A stretch of 64,000 bases of DNA from positions 1-64,000 of the forward strand of contig VXMO01000002.1 in the NCBI GenBank assembly GCA_009841045.1. Direction: 5' to 3'. Both the position numbers and the translations under genes were made by a program. Origin of the DNA: Dehalococcoidia bacterium (GTDB taxonomy: Bacteria; Chloroflexota; Dehalococcoidia; UBA6926). Shown piece by piece: positions 1 to 8,700 of the stretch (the stretch's first letter is position 1; each line of letters opens with the position of its first letter). The notes under the pieces were generated by a model. That model had not been told where the DNA came from. It worked only from the letters and a program-made list of their open reading frames with translations, and ran no database searches.

Positions 1-1332
1 CTTCGCACGTACCCGGTCTCGGCCCAGTGGCATAACCTGCTCATGGAACGGTTGGATGCCGTCGCCGCCATCTATCGCGTCGCCACGTTGATCGCAGATT
101 GGTTCCCGCCTATGCGTATGAAGTGGTATCGGGCGGCCGACCTCGATGCGTCAATTACCTTGGGCGACGGCAGGTCGATCGGCATCATCCGGCAGGGTCA
201 GATGAGCGACCGCAGCCCCTTTGCCAAGAGGCTGGGCAGGCTACGCCACGGGATGATGCCGGGCGGGCTCATCGTGCTCACGCAGGACGAAATCAGACGG
301 AGACACACTCGCCGAATGATGTACACCGAACGGGTACCAACGTTCGTGGGTATTGAGTCTGAGACGATCTTCGCGGGGCCCGATGACCGTATCTGGCAGA
401 TGCCGTCCGGCAATGCGAAGATCGACATGGCAGCGGTGCTTCGACAGATCTCCCGTTTCGGCTCTCTTCCTGCTGAGGCTCCACTCATGAAGGTGTATCC
501 TCCTATCCATTTGAATACCGATCTGTCTCTCGACCGCATCAGTCCGCGACATCTGCCTGCCGCTTTTCATCCGGCGGACAAGCGAGCTCTGGACCTCATT
601 GGCGACTGGCCGGGCATCAAGTACATCAACTTGAGGCGGCTGATGGGGGTTTCGCCGTCGCGTCTCTCGCAGGTCATGGGGCGGCTCAAGGCTGCCAAGG
701 CCGTCCAACAACTCCACCTTGATGGTCGCCGCATCGCGCTAAGTAATGCCGGCGTGGGCCTCCTAGCACGACGAGATCGTTCATCGGTCGGTGCGGCCCG
801 CCAGCGGTGGAGCGTTATGCCCGTCGACCCGGCGCTGCCGTATGACTGGGAGAACATCTCCGGCAGCAGGGCTCGGCAACTGCTAAGAAACAGCGAGCAC
901 ACGGACGCTGTTCATCGATTCTTGGCGGACACGGTTGAGCGGGCACGTGATGAAGGATGGGAGATCGTGCAGCTTGACCCGCCGCAACGAGCGTCGAGGT
1001 ACTTCAGTTATCAGGGGGCTGTGCGGGCCATCAATCCCGATGCTTTCGTCATGATGCGGAGGGGCAGGGAAGTGAAGGCGTTCTTCCTGGAATGGGAACG
1101 CCGAGCCATCAGGCCGAGCACCATGCGTGAGCGGCTAGCGCCCTACATCCGTTACTACTCCACCGACCGCCCGCGAGATGACCACGGCTTCACACCTGAG
1201 GTTCTCATCGTCGTGGAAGATGAGGTCACCGCGGCGAATTTCAGGCAACTGGTGAAGCAGATAAGGTCTTCGCAGCCTCAATTACCAATCGACATTGCCG
1301 TGCCTTTAGGTTCCTTTAGGCTACGCTGCTGA
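1..1332 (+). CDS. Replication-relaxation-like protein, 5' end beyond the window
   Basis: The frame is open to base 1, so the gene probably begins upstream; the first ATG inside is at 43. The C-terminal third has the pattern of the replication-relaxation family (PF13814) found in mobile elements: a helical start (near HTDAVHRFL), a PDAFVMM strand, FFLEWER, then a block ending in RYYST and PEVLIVVEDE. The core resembles a PD-(D/E)xK fold with D and E visible. The middle (about residues 185-245) reads as a winged helix (GVSPSRLSQVMGRL). The N-terminal part (LDASITLGDGRSIGIIRQG) looks like a second, degenerate copy of the same module that lacks the acidic FFLE residue. The likely role is DNA binding in replication or transfer of an integrated element, which is inference. 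The next gene starts 95 bp downstream. Confidence 0.55.
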   Translation, partial: LRTYPVSAQWHNLLMERLDAVAAIYRVATLIADWFPPMRMKWYRAADLDASITLGDGRSIGIIRQGQMSDRSPFAKRLGRLRHGMMPGGLIVLTQDEIRRRHTRRMMYTERVPTFVGIESETIFAGPDDRIWQMPSGNAKIDMAAVLRQISRFGSLPAEAPLMKVYPPIHLNTDLSLDRISPRHLPAAFHPADKRALDLIGDWPGIKYINLRRLMGVSPSRLSQVMGRLKAAKAVQQLHLDGRRIALSNAGVGLLARRDRSSVGAARQRWSVMPVDPALPYDWENISGSRARQLLRNSEHTDAVHRFLADTVERARDEGWEIVQLDPPQRASRYFSYQGAVRAINPDAFVMMRRGREVKAFFLEWERRAIRPSTMRERLAPYIRYYSTDRPRDDHGFTPEVLIVVEDEVTAANFRQLVKQIRSSQPQLPIDIAVPLGSFRLRC

Positions 1333-1345
1333 TGGTTCGATCAAT

Positions 1346-1373
1346 TTGAGCCCCAGTCCAGTTCCCTTACAAT
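1346..1373 (+). promoter_or_regulatory. Predicted sigma70-type promoter ahead of the 395-residue gene
   Basis: TTGAGC (1346-1351) and TACAAT (1368-1373) are separated by 16 bp in the gap between the first and second rightward genes. The predicted start of transcription near 1380 would give a leader of about 47 nt before the ATG at 1427. That leader contains a 12-codon ORF (1379-1417). Confidence 0.45.
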
Positions 1374-1426
1374 TGCATATGAAGATTGCGAAGAAGGGAT
1401 CCGTCACGAATCCCTGACGGACAAAG

Positions 1427-2614
1427 ATGAGCCTGAAGATGTCGCTGTTTGACAATATTTCCAGGAACGCTGGAGATGATGCCTTCTATTCGGAGGAGTC
1501 CTTCGAATTCTTGAATCGCAGTTCTTGGAAGGCGGCTGGAGAGGCGAGAAGGGTCTTGGATCAGTGGTTTCTCAGGGTTCCTAAAGAACATCGAAATGAC
1601 ATCAGAGGGCGCTTCCAGGATGACGACAGAGAGCATTCTGGCGCCCTATTGGAGCTACTAACTCACGAAGTCCTGTTACGTACTTGCGACGATGTCGAGT
1701 TTTCTCCCCAGATCGGAACTCTGCAGCCTGACTTTAGTGTACGAACTCAAAGCGTGCACTCGATTGTTGAATGTACTGTAACCCAGGAGAGCAGCTCCCA
1801 ATATTCAAAAAACAGAATGCGCCGCCAAGTGCTTGATGCGCTCGACTCGCTCGAGATTGGGCCACTCAAGGTGTTTGTTTCGGGCATAAGAATAGGAACT
1901 AACCTTCCTCCGTTGGAGCCAATGAAAGAAGCAGTCCTAAGGGAGATAGAGGGTCGGACATCTGCATCGAGTAGGCATCAATTTAGCAAAAGTGCCGTGC
2001 CTGAGAGGACTATTCATTGGCACTGGAAGGACTGGAGGGTAAGCCTTCGAGTCATACGATTGGATAGGGAAAGAGGTGGAGGTGCGATTGGTATCTGGAA
2101 CCAAGGGATGAGGCATGGCACAGGTACTCGCCTGATTGCTCGGGCTCTTGAACGTAAGACCCGGAAGTACAAGAGCATAGGCCTGCCCCATGTGGTCGTT
2201 GTGGCCCAGCGAGAAGGAATAGCAAATGATTTGGAGGTGCTAAGCAGCCTCTATGGTTCGGGTCACTGGCAGGTGGACTATGACTCAGGTGCTATTCAAC
2301 GAGAAAGCAAGCCGGACGGATTGTTCGGTACACACCGACGGCCTCGGAAACGCAGTCTCTCGGCGGTCCTGTTTAAGCGCCGACTCAGCAGTGTCTGGAA
2401 CGTCTCGAACCAATTCTCAAACAACAGTGGCGACTCTAAGTCAACTGATTGGGCGCTCTTTCATAATCCATTCGCTGATTTCAAATTTCCTCAACGCGTG
2501 TTCCCGTTTGCCGCTGAGTATGTGTGGGAGCCCGACATCAATCGGCGAGCCCCGGTGGTGACCCTCAATGAATTCCTGGGATTACCGGACGAATGGCCCG
2601 GTGAAGAGCACTAG
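1427..2614 (+). CDS. Uncharacterised protein with PD-(D/E)xK-like motifs
   Basis: No named function is recognised. The first third resembles a widespread family of hypothetical proteins: a helical N-terminus, an acidic helix (GALLELLTHEVLLR, about residues 71-84), a PDFSV strand near residue 102, and IVECTV about ten residues later. Spacing of E, PD and E-x-T is what a PD-(D/E)xK nuclease fold would show, though the usual lysine is threonine here, so catalysis is uncertain. The remainder (residues 180-395) is basic and unassigned. The gene is visibly AT-richer than the mutagenesis genes to the right and uses many A/T-ending codons, which suggests transfer with the preceding mobile-element-like gene. 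An in-frame ATG at 1439 is an alternative start; neither has a strong ribosome site. Confidence 0.7.
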   Translation: MSLKMSLFDNISRNAGDDAFYSEESFEFLNRSSWKAAGEARRVLDQWFLRVPKEHRNDIRGRFQDDDREHSGALLELLTHEVLLRTCDDVEFSPQIGTLQPDFSVRTQSVHSIVECTVTQESSSQYSKNRMRRQVLDALDSLEIGPLKVFVSGIRIGTNLPPLEPMKEAVLREIEGRTSASSRHQFSKSAVPERTIHWHWKDWRVSLRVIRLDRERGGGAIGIWNQGMRHGTGTRLIARALERKTRKYKSIGLPHVVVVAQREGIANDLEVLSSLYGSGHWQVDYDSGAIQRESKPDGLFGTHRRPRKRSLSAVLFKRRLSSVWNVSNQFSNNSGDSKSTDWALFHNPFADFKFPQRVFPFAAEYVWEPDINRRAPVVTLNEFLGLPDEWPGEEH

Positions 2615-2633
2615 GTAGCAGCCTGAGCCGTCA

Positions 2634-2897
2634 TCACACCTTTTCTTGGGATACCTGGCACACAAGTAACTCCCCCAACCCCAGTCGCTCTGCAAGCCTA
2701 AGAAGCTGGATCAGGTGCGTGGTATTTGGCATGACGCCCCTGCGCCATTCGCGTAGACGGTGTGGTTGGACGCCGAGTTCCTTTGCCAAGGTCCTCCACG
2801 ACAGGCCCGATGCCTCCTTGAACCGCACGAGGCGATCCTTGAAGTCGTCAGGAAATGTAACGAGCGAAGACGAACCTGCCTGACGAGGGTCAAGCAT
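2634..2897 (-). CDS. Small helix-turn-helix protein, copy 1 of a three-copy module
   Basis: This is an 87-residue protein made almost entirely of one helix-turn-helix module: PDDFKDRLVRFKEASGLSW, then a turn, then LGVQPHRLREWRRG as the recognition helix region, and a leucine-rich C-terminal helix pair. It is the last gene of a leftward five-gene operon and starts only 4 bp after the preceding stop. The same module occurs, diverged, in the two genes just upstream (2902-3171 and 3177-3560). It probably binds DNA as a regulator. The target is unknown; the divergent mutagenesis operon or the operon's own promoter are the obvious candidates. Sequence similarity to Xre-type repressors is general rather than to a named family. 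Confidence 0.75.
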   Translation of the reverse strand: MLDPRQAGSSSLVTFPDDFKDRLVRFKEASGLSWRTLAKELGVQPHRLREWRRGVMPNTTHLIQLLRLAERLGLGELLVCQVSQEKV

Positions 2898-2901
2898 GGC
2901 G

Positions 2902-3171
2902 CTATCGCCGAGCGTCGAGCTTGCGGATGTCGGCGGCCAGTAGAGGGAAGAGCGTGTCCATGCCGTCCTGCGTGCGATTGGCGAGAACCATCAATCTGAG
3001 GAGGGCCATGCCACGGGGCAGCCCGCCCCGCTCCCAATGCTTGAGAACGTCGACCGGGGCGTCGATTCGCTCGGCTATCTGTCGGGTCGACAGCCCCGTC
3101 AACTTCTTGAAACTTCGGAATCGCGTCGGGAAATCGGGCTGAGACTCTGTCTGTTGATGGTTCGACTTCAT
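2902..3171 (-). CDS. Small helix-turn-helix protein, copy 2 of the module
   Basis: This 89-residue protein has the module FPTRFRSFKKLTGLST, then RQIAERIDAPVDVLKHWERGG, then a C-terminal leucine-rich helix. It aligns with both neighbouring small proteins over nearly its whole length, so the three look like tandem duplicates that have since diverged. The start chosen is the ATG at 3171, because it gives the same N-terminal length before the module as the flanking copies; the frame is open further upstream to 3453 without homologous content. It lies 5 bp after the stop of the upstream gene and 4 bp before the next one, so the group is almost certainly co-transcribed. DNA-binding function is inferred from the fold only. 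Confidence 0.7.
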   Translation of the reverse strand: MKSNHQQTESQPDFPTRFRSFKKLTGLSTRQIAERIDAPVDVLKHWERGGLPRGMALLRLMVLANRTQDGMDTLFPLLAADIRKLDARR

Positions 3172-3176
3172 CGAGG

Positions 3177-3560
3177 TTATCCCACTTTCTCCGTACGCCG
3201 ACCGGCCGGAAGGGGCATCTGCGATACGGGTACGGTGCGGCCGGACCGACCCGGCTGAGAGGCGGGACTGCCAGCGGCAGCATTGTTCTTTTCGTCTGTC
3301 ACAAGTTCGCCGAGAAAGAGGCCAAGCCCGCCTTTTCTCCGCGCCGCCACCTTCAGCAATCCCAGCATGCTTCCGCCGCTCGGCTCGGACCCGCGTCGCC
3401 AGCGCTGTACCTGCCTCTCGGCAACTCCTACGCATCGGGCAAAGCCCTCCCATGTCAGCCCCGTGCCCTCCTTGAAGATCTCCAGACGCTTGCGAAAGTC
3501 GTCGGGAATCTCCGGGTCGGCGATGATAAGGTCTGCCGGCGGTTCGGCCCTACGCGCCAT
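3177..3560 (-). CDS. Helix-turn-helix protein with tail, copy 3 of the module
   Basis: This 127-residue protein has the shared module at residues 15-75 (IPDDFRKRLEIFKEGTGLTW, CVGVAERQVQRWRRGSEP). After that comes a Gly-rich helix and a low-complexity, Pro/Gly/Arg-containing tail of about 40 residues that the other two copies lack. The start at 3560 (ATG, Met-Ala-Arg-Arg) overlaps the end of the upstream Xre gene by 11 bp; longer in-frame starts reach 3605 but would only add a Met/Asn-rich stretch translated from inside the neighbour. It is probably a DNA-binding regulator of the same kind as its two downstream paralogues. No partner or ligand domain is seen. Confidence 0.7.
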   Translation of the reverse strand: MARRAEPPADLIIADPEIPDDFRKRLEIFKEGTGLTWEGFARCVGVAERQVQRWRRGSEPSGGSMLGLLKVAARRKGGLGLFLGELVTDEKNNAAAGSPASQPGRSGRTVPVSQMPLPAGRRTEKVG

Positions 3561-3798
3561 GTGGCACCTCCAGTTCAAAGAGTTCATCGAATTCATCGAC
3601 GCCAAGCGCGTCCTGAATTCTCTGCCTGACGGCAGGGGAGGGGGTACGCTTGCCGCTGATGACCTGGGAAACGTAACCGCTCGTCAGGCCCGCCTTGCGG
3701 GCAAGGTCGCTCTGAGACATGTGGAGCCGATCAAGCTGCGCGTAGACGGCAGCGATCTTGATGCGTACGCGCCTGTTGTGGCTGACTTGGGGGCTCAC
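3550..3798 (-). CDS. Xre/Cro-CI type regulator
   Basis: An 82-residue, single-domain Cro/CI helix-turn-helix protein. The canonical pattern is clear: MSQSDLARKAGLTSGYVSQV (positions 27-46) followed by ISGKRTPSPAVRQRIQDALGV, where the turn glycine, the recognition helix and the closing helix all fit the family. The GTG start at 3798 overlaps the stop of the gene before it (GTGA), and its own end overlaps the next start by 11 bp, so translation is coupled in both directions. This is a different helix-turn-helix subfamily from the three module copies downstream. Such proteins commonly repress their own operon or a divergent one; here the divergent unit is the SOS mutagenesis operon 450 bp away. 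Confidence 0.85.
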   Translation of the reverse strand: MSPQVSHNRRVRIKIAAVYAQLDRLHMSQSDLARKAGLTSGYVSQVISGKRTPSPAVRQRIQDALGVDEFDELFELEVPHGA

Positions 3799-3989
3799 TT
3801 GTCACCCCCGTCTCCTGCTCCGAGCTGACTTTCCACGTCGGGTGACTCGGCGGTACTGGCATCCGTGGCGTTTGAGTCCTGGATGAAGCGCCGGGCGATC
3901 ATGCGAGCCAGGATGCGAAGGCCATCGTCCAGAATCTCTTGTTGCTCCGACGTCAGTTCGGGACCTTCGCCGAGTTCTGTCTTCCTCAT
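3795..3989 (-). CDS. Small acidic hypothetical protein, first gene of the leftward operon
   Basis: The product is 64 residues long. It has a short helical core (LTSEQQEILDDGLRILARMI) and an acidic, Asp/Ser/Gly-rich C-terminus. The ATG at 3989 is preferred over upstream in-frame starts because an exceptionally good ribosome-binding site (GAAAGGAGG, 7 nt upstream) precedes it. It opens the five-gene operon and its stop overlaps the GTG of the Xre gene. No family is recognised. Similar tiny helical proteins occur beside regulators in mobile elements, so a role as a partner of the Xre protein is possible but unproven. Confidence 0.6.
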   Translation of the reverse strand: MRKTELGEGPELTSEQQEILDDGLRILARMIARRFIQDSNATDASTAESPDVESQLGAGDGGDK

Positions 3990-4043
3990 CGCGGCGCCTC
4001 CTTTCGGCTTGTCGGTGTCGAGGCTTGTGTCCAAGAACAAAAC

Positions 4044-4057
4044 AGAACAAACGTACT
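4044..4057. promoter_or_regulatory. Degenerate SOS-box-like palindrome
   Basis: AGAAC-AAAC-GTACT matches the GAAC-N4-GTTC LexA operator with one mismatch in the right arm; including flanks, CAGAAC/GTACTG is an 11-of-12 palindrome. It lies 55 bp upstream of the first gene of the leftward operon, in the same intergenic region as the near-perfect SOS box, so the leftward genes could also be damage-inducible. No convincing -10 was found beside it. Confidence 0.3.
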
Positions 4058-4192
4058 GACTTGGATAGCCTAAGCAAAAACGTGCTCGGAGACAAGTGTT
4101 GAGGGGCGCACAGATGCTGATCAGCGTGGATTGCTTGCAGGGGTGTGCCTCTCATTCGACAGTAGTTAGCAGGCGATCTTCCTACAGCATCC

Positions 4193-4220
4193 TTGACACA
4201 AGAACGCACGTTCTTTTACT
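4193..4220 (+). promoter_or_regulatory. LexA-type SOS promoter of the imuB-dnaE2 operon
   Basis: TTGACA (4193-4198, consensus -35) and TTTACT (4215-4220, -10) are 16 bp apart. The spacer is occupied by AGAAC-GCAC-GTTCT (4201-4214), a perfect match to the Gram-positive GAAC-N4-GTTC LexA operator. A repressor bound there would block polymerase directly. The leader to the ATG at 4254 is about 28 nt. Confidence 0.7.
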
Positions 4221-4253
4221 CTGCCCCTTACCAATCGGTCGGTGGGGGAAACG

Positions 4254-5699
4254 ATGCGGATTGCGTGCGTACTCATCACGCATCTGAGGGCGAAGATCGA
4301 GATGCGGCGACGGCCGGATTTGATAGACCGGCCCGCCGTGATTGTCGCGCGTGGGCAGAAGAGGCCCGTCGTCGTTGACCACTCGCCCGCGGCTTCCCGA
4401 ATCAGCATTGGCATGACGCCGGAGCAAGCACTCTCGCAGCAGGCCGACACCCTGATCCTTGAAGCGGATGAGCCAACCTATCGCAGCGTGTTCCGACAAA
4501 CCCTTACGGCACTACAAGAGGTTAGTGACCAAGTTGAGGAGGCGGACATAGGAACGGCTTACGTGCGAGTGGCCGGGTTGGACGAGATGTACGGCGGTGA
4601 GGACGCATTGGTCGCCGCGTTGCATGAGGCGATCCCGGACTACCTGCAAGCACGAATCGGCATTGGCGAAGGCAAGTTCCCTGCATTCGCCGCCGCCACA
4701 ATGAGCCCTCCGCTCGGCGTTACCACTGTCCCGTCCGACGCGGCGGAATTCCTGTTCCCGCGCTCCGTTGACCTGTTGCCGATAGCGGAGGGGGTCCGTT
4801 TCGGCCTGCGTCGATTTGGCCTTCGCACGCTGGGTGATGTGGCGACAATATCCGAGGCCGCGCTCGTGGATCAGTTCGGAACTGAGGGCAGCGCGGCATG
4901 GCGGCTCTCACGCGGCAACGACGACAACCCTCTCATTCCTCTCGCCTATGAGGAGTCCATATTGGAGCGCATGTCCCTGCCGTTTGCATCGAGCTCCCTG
5001 CAACTTGTCACCGTCACCGTGGATACCCTCCTCAAGCGCGCGTACGCTGCGCCGCGAATGCGTGGCCGCTACGCCGGAGCCGTCACCCTCCACTGCCTGT
5101 TGCTCAACGCCCCCGCGTGGGAACGGACCTTGAGATTCAAACAGCCCGCCGGTTCATGGGAACGCGCGTCAGAACTCATCACCCCACAGATGGAGCAAGA
5201 TCACCCGCTTGCGCCCGTCGAGGAGATCAGCGTGACACTGAGCGATCTGAGCGGCGACGCGGGAATGCAGATGGGGCTGCTGCGTGACCATCGACGTGAC
5301 CGGCATGAGCGGCTGCTGGAAATCGGCAGGGGACTGCCCGACCACCTCAAAGGCGGGAGCGGCCTCTACCAGGTATTGGATGTCGCGCCCTGGCACCCCG
5401 CACCGGAGATGCGCGCCCTCCGCGTCCCCATGGATTCCTCCACCGGCGACGATGCGACACCTCTCGCCACACCGATTGCGCTGGCTGTGAGGGAGGGCCC
5501 GAACCGTCAGCCGCTGGCCGTTCAACTGGGCAGGAAGTGGCACAGGATTTCCCGCATCGAGGATCGGTGGAGTTTCGATCTCTGGTGGCTGCCACAGCCC
5601 CTCACACGAACGTACTACCGCGTCAGCCGGGAGGACGGCCCCGAGCTAATCCTTTTCCGGGATCGGCGCGACGACTGCTGGTACCAGCACGTGCCCTAA
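4254..5699 (+). CDS. imuB: ImuB-like Y-family polymerase homologue (mutasome subunit)
   Basis: This 481-residue Y-family protein starts MRIACVLITHLRAKIE; GGGGGA lies 6 nt before the ATG. The overall order fits the family: fingers/palm (GMTPEQALSQQAD), palm segment GTAYVRVAGLDEMYGG, helix-hairpin-helix region (FGLRTLGDVATISEAAL), little finger, and an ImuB-type C-terminal extension ending RTYYRVSREDG and WYQHVP. The acidic residues that bind metal in active DinB (DxFFAxVE and SxDEAYLD) are absent, so it should be catalytically dead, as known ImuB proteins are. ImuB normally bridges DnaE2 to the sliding clamp during damage-induced mutagenesis. It is followed 13 bp later by dnaE2 and preceded by an SOS box. 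No imuA/recA-like partner is nearby. A canonical DinB assignment is rejected for the missing carboxylates. Confidence 0.82.
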   Translation: MRIACVLITHLRAKIEMRRRPDLIDRPAVIVARGQKRPVVVDHSPAASRISIGMTPEQALSQQADTLILEADEPTYRSVFRQTLTALQEVSDQVEEADIGTAYVRVAGLDEMYGGEDALVAALHEAIPDYLQARIGIGEGKFPAFAAATMSPPLGVTTVPSDAAEFLFPRSVDLLPIAEGVRFGLRRFGLRTLGDVATISEAALVDQFGTEGSAAWRLSRGNDDNPLIPLAYEESILERMSLPFASSSLQLVTVTVDTLLKRAYAAPRMRGRYAGAVTLHCLLLNAPAWERTLRFKQPAGSWERASELITPQMEQDHPLAPVEEISVTLSDLSGDAGMQMGLLRDHRRDRHERLLEIGRGLPDHLKGGSGLYQVLDVAPWHPAPEMRALRVPMDSSTGDDATPLATPIALAVREGPNRQPLAVQLGRKWHRISRIEDRWSFDLWWLPQPLTRTYYRVSREDGPELILFRDRRDDCWYQHVP

Positions 5700-5712
5700 G
5701 AGACTCCGTGTC

Positions 5713-8700
5713 ATGACATCCCCATACGTTGAGTTGCACGCCAAGAGCTTCTACTCCTTCGGAGAGGGAGCGTCGCACGTCCATGAACTGCTGGCGAGGG
5801 CAAAGGAATATGGCTACGACTCGCTCGCCCTGACGGATACGAATCTCTGTGGCGCGCTGGAATTCGCGCGCCTTGCCAAGAGCCTTGAGATCAAGCCGAT
5901 TACCGGCGGCGAACTCACCCTCTGCGATGGCTCCCGTATCACGCTGCTGGCAAAGAACAAGAAGGGCTACGCCAACATCTCTCGGCTCTTCACCCTCGCC
6001 AACGGCGTTGACCGCCGCGAACCCCGACTTGACCCCGTCCATCTGCAGGATCATGCCGAAGGCGTCGTTCTCATTGGTGGCGGACGCGACGGCCAACTCT
6101 CGCGCCTTGCATTGAACGGCCGCCAGGACGACGCCCAAAAACTCCTGCGCGATTACATGGATTGGTTCGGGTCGGACTCCGTCTTTGTGGAGCTGCAGCA
6201 GAACCTGATTCGCGGCGACACGGCGCGGAATCGTGAACTCGCCCGCTTTGCCGGGGACGCGGGTGTTCGCGTCGTTCCGACCAACGATGTCCACTACCAC
6301 GCGCCGGAGCGATACCGCCTCCAACACGCCCTTATCGCCGCCAAGCACAACACCACCATTGACCAAGCCCTGCCGCATATTCGCCCCAACCATCATTTCC
6401 ACTTGAAATCCGCTAAGGCGATGGCGCGGCTCTTTGAGAGGGGGTACCCGGGAATCATCGACGTGACGCGCCGCATCGCTGAGCAGTGCGACTTCAACCT
6501 GGCCGACAGCATCAACTACGAGCTGCCGGAGCCGGACGTGCCCGCGGGCTACACGACGGACAGCTATCTGCAGCGCCTCTGCTTTGAGGCAGCAATGCGC
6601 CGCTACGGTGGCATCTCCCAGCGCGTCCAGAATCGCCTCGATGAAGAGTTCGCCCTCATCAAGAGGCACGGCATCGCGGGTTTCCTGCTCCTGTATCGGG
6701 ACATCGTGCTACTTGCTCAACAGATCATGGAGGAGCGAGGCCTGACCCCGCCGGAGGTTCCGTTGGAGGAGAGGCCGCCGGGCAGGGGACGCGGCTCGTC
6801 CGTCGCATTATTGGTCGGCTACCTCATTGGCATCAGCCACATCGACCCCATCAAGTGGGACCTGACGTTGGAACGCTTTATCTCTGAGGACATGTCCATG
6901 CTGCCGGACATCGATCTCGATTTTCCACGAGGCCTGCGCGATGAACTCATCACCCGCGTCCACCGGCGTTATGGCCCGGACTACGCGGCGCTCACCGGCG
7001 CAATCAGCACCTACTCTGTCAAAGGCATCATCCAGGACATCGGCAAGGCCCTCGGCCTCCCGAAAGAAGACCTCACCCTCCTCTCCAAGCAACTCCACTC
7101 CCACCACGCAGATGACCTCAAAGAAGAGATGCTGCGCCTCCCTGCCTACAAGGGTCGTGTTGAATCGCAGGGCTGGCGGGAACTGATTGAACTCGTGCCC
7201 CAACTCATGGACGCCCCTCGCAGTCTCGGCCAGCACGTCGGCGGCATGATCCTCAGCAGTTCGCCCATCTCTGAGATGACACCCATCCGCGAGGGCGCGA
7301 TTGCGGGACGTTACATTATCGACTGGAACAAGGACACCATCGCCGATGCCAACGTCGCCAAGATCGACCTGCTCTCGTTGCCCGTCCTCGACCAGTTGGA
7401 GCAGGCGCTCGACCTTGTCGAACAGCGGACAGGCAGCCGCCCCGACCTCAGCCGTGTGGAGCCGGACGACAACAACATTTACGACATGATCAATGAGGGT
7501 CATGCCAAGGGCGTCTTCCTGCTCCAATCACCGGCGCAACTCAAAATGGCGCAGCGTCTCCGCTCACGTAATCTCCTTGACCTTGCCTACCAGGTCGCGC
7601 TCATCCGCCCCGGTGTCGGCGTGCAAGGCAGTTCCGTGAGCCAGTTCGTGGAGCGCTACCGGCACGGCGTGGAGTGGGACTACGACCATCCGCTGGAGAA
7701 ACGTGCGCTGGAACGCGGCTACGGCATCATCGTCTGGCAGGAGCAGGTCGTGCAGTTGTTAGCGGACGTTGCCGGCGTAACGACGGCGGAGGCGGACGAG
7801 ATACGCCGCGCCTTTGGCCGCTCCAACAATTCCGCCCTCATTGCCATGCACTGGCAGCGATTCCTCGAAGGCGCGCGGCGCAATGGCGTACCGGACGACA
7901 TCGCGGAAAAAATCTTCGGCAAGGTCAACGGCCACTACATGTTCCCCGAGAGCCACAGCCACGCCTTTGCCATCACCGCCTACCAGGCCGCGTGGCTCAA
8001 GCGTTACCACCCCCTGGAGTTCTTTGTGACCCTCATCAACAATCAGCCGATGGGCTTCTACCCGATGGAGACCATCAAGCAGGACGCGCGGCGGTTTGGC
8101 GTGCCGTTCCTCAATCCCTGCGTGAACCGCAGCCAAATCCAGTGCGTGCCGGAGGACGGCGCGATCCGGCTCGGCCTCGGACTTATCAAGGATGTTGGCG
8201 AGTCGGCCGCGCGTGCCATCGTGCAGGAACGAGAGGCGCGGGGCCGATACGGCAGCCCCGCCGACCTCGTGAGCAGGACGGGCATCACGCAGCAGGCCGC
8301 CGCGTCGCTTGTCATGGCAGGAGCGTTCGATGATGTGGCGTCCAATCGCAGGCGTGCTCTGTGGGACGTTGGCCTTGCCAATCGCCCACTCAGGAGCGGT
8401 CAGCGCACCCTCGCCGCGTCCATCGCCCACGCTATTCCTCGGCTCGATGACTTTTCGGAGTACGAGAAGATGGTCGGCGAGTATCGCGTCATGGGCATCT
8501 ACCCGCGCGGCCATGTCATGGAGTTCGTGCGCCCCACGCTGAATGACCGCGTCCTCCGCACATCCGACGTGTACGACATGCCCGAAGAGCAGGAGGTGTT
8601 TGTCGCTGGGTGGCCCATCGCGCGGCAACATCCGCGTGGGAAAGACGGCACGGTCTTTGTCACCATCGAGGACGAGTATGGTGACGTCCAACTCATCCTT

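Noticed and set aside
2902..3453. A 183-residue reading of the second small regulator
   Set aside because: The extra 94 N-terminal residues are translated from the frame under the neighbouring gene and have no counterpart in the paralogues.
4254..5699. Calling this gene dinB (DNA polymerase IV)
   Set aside because: The metal-binding carboxylates of active Y-family polymerases are missing and the C-terminus and operon partners match ImuB.
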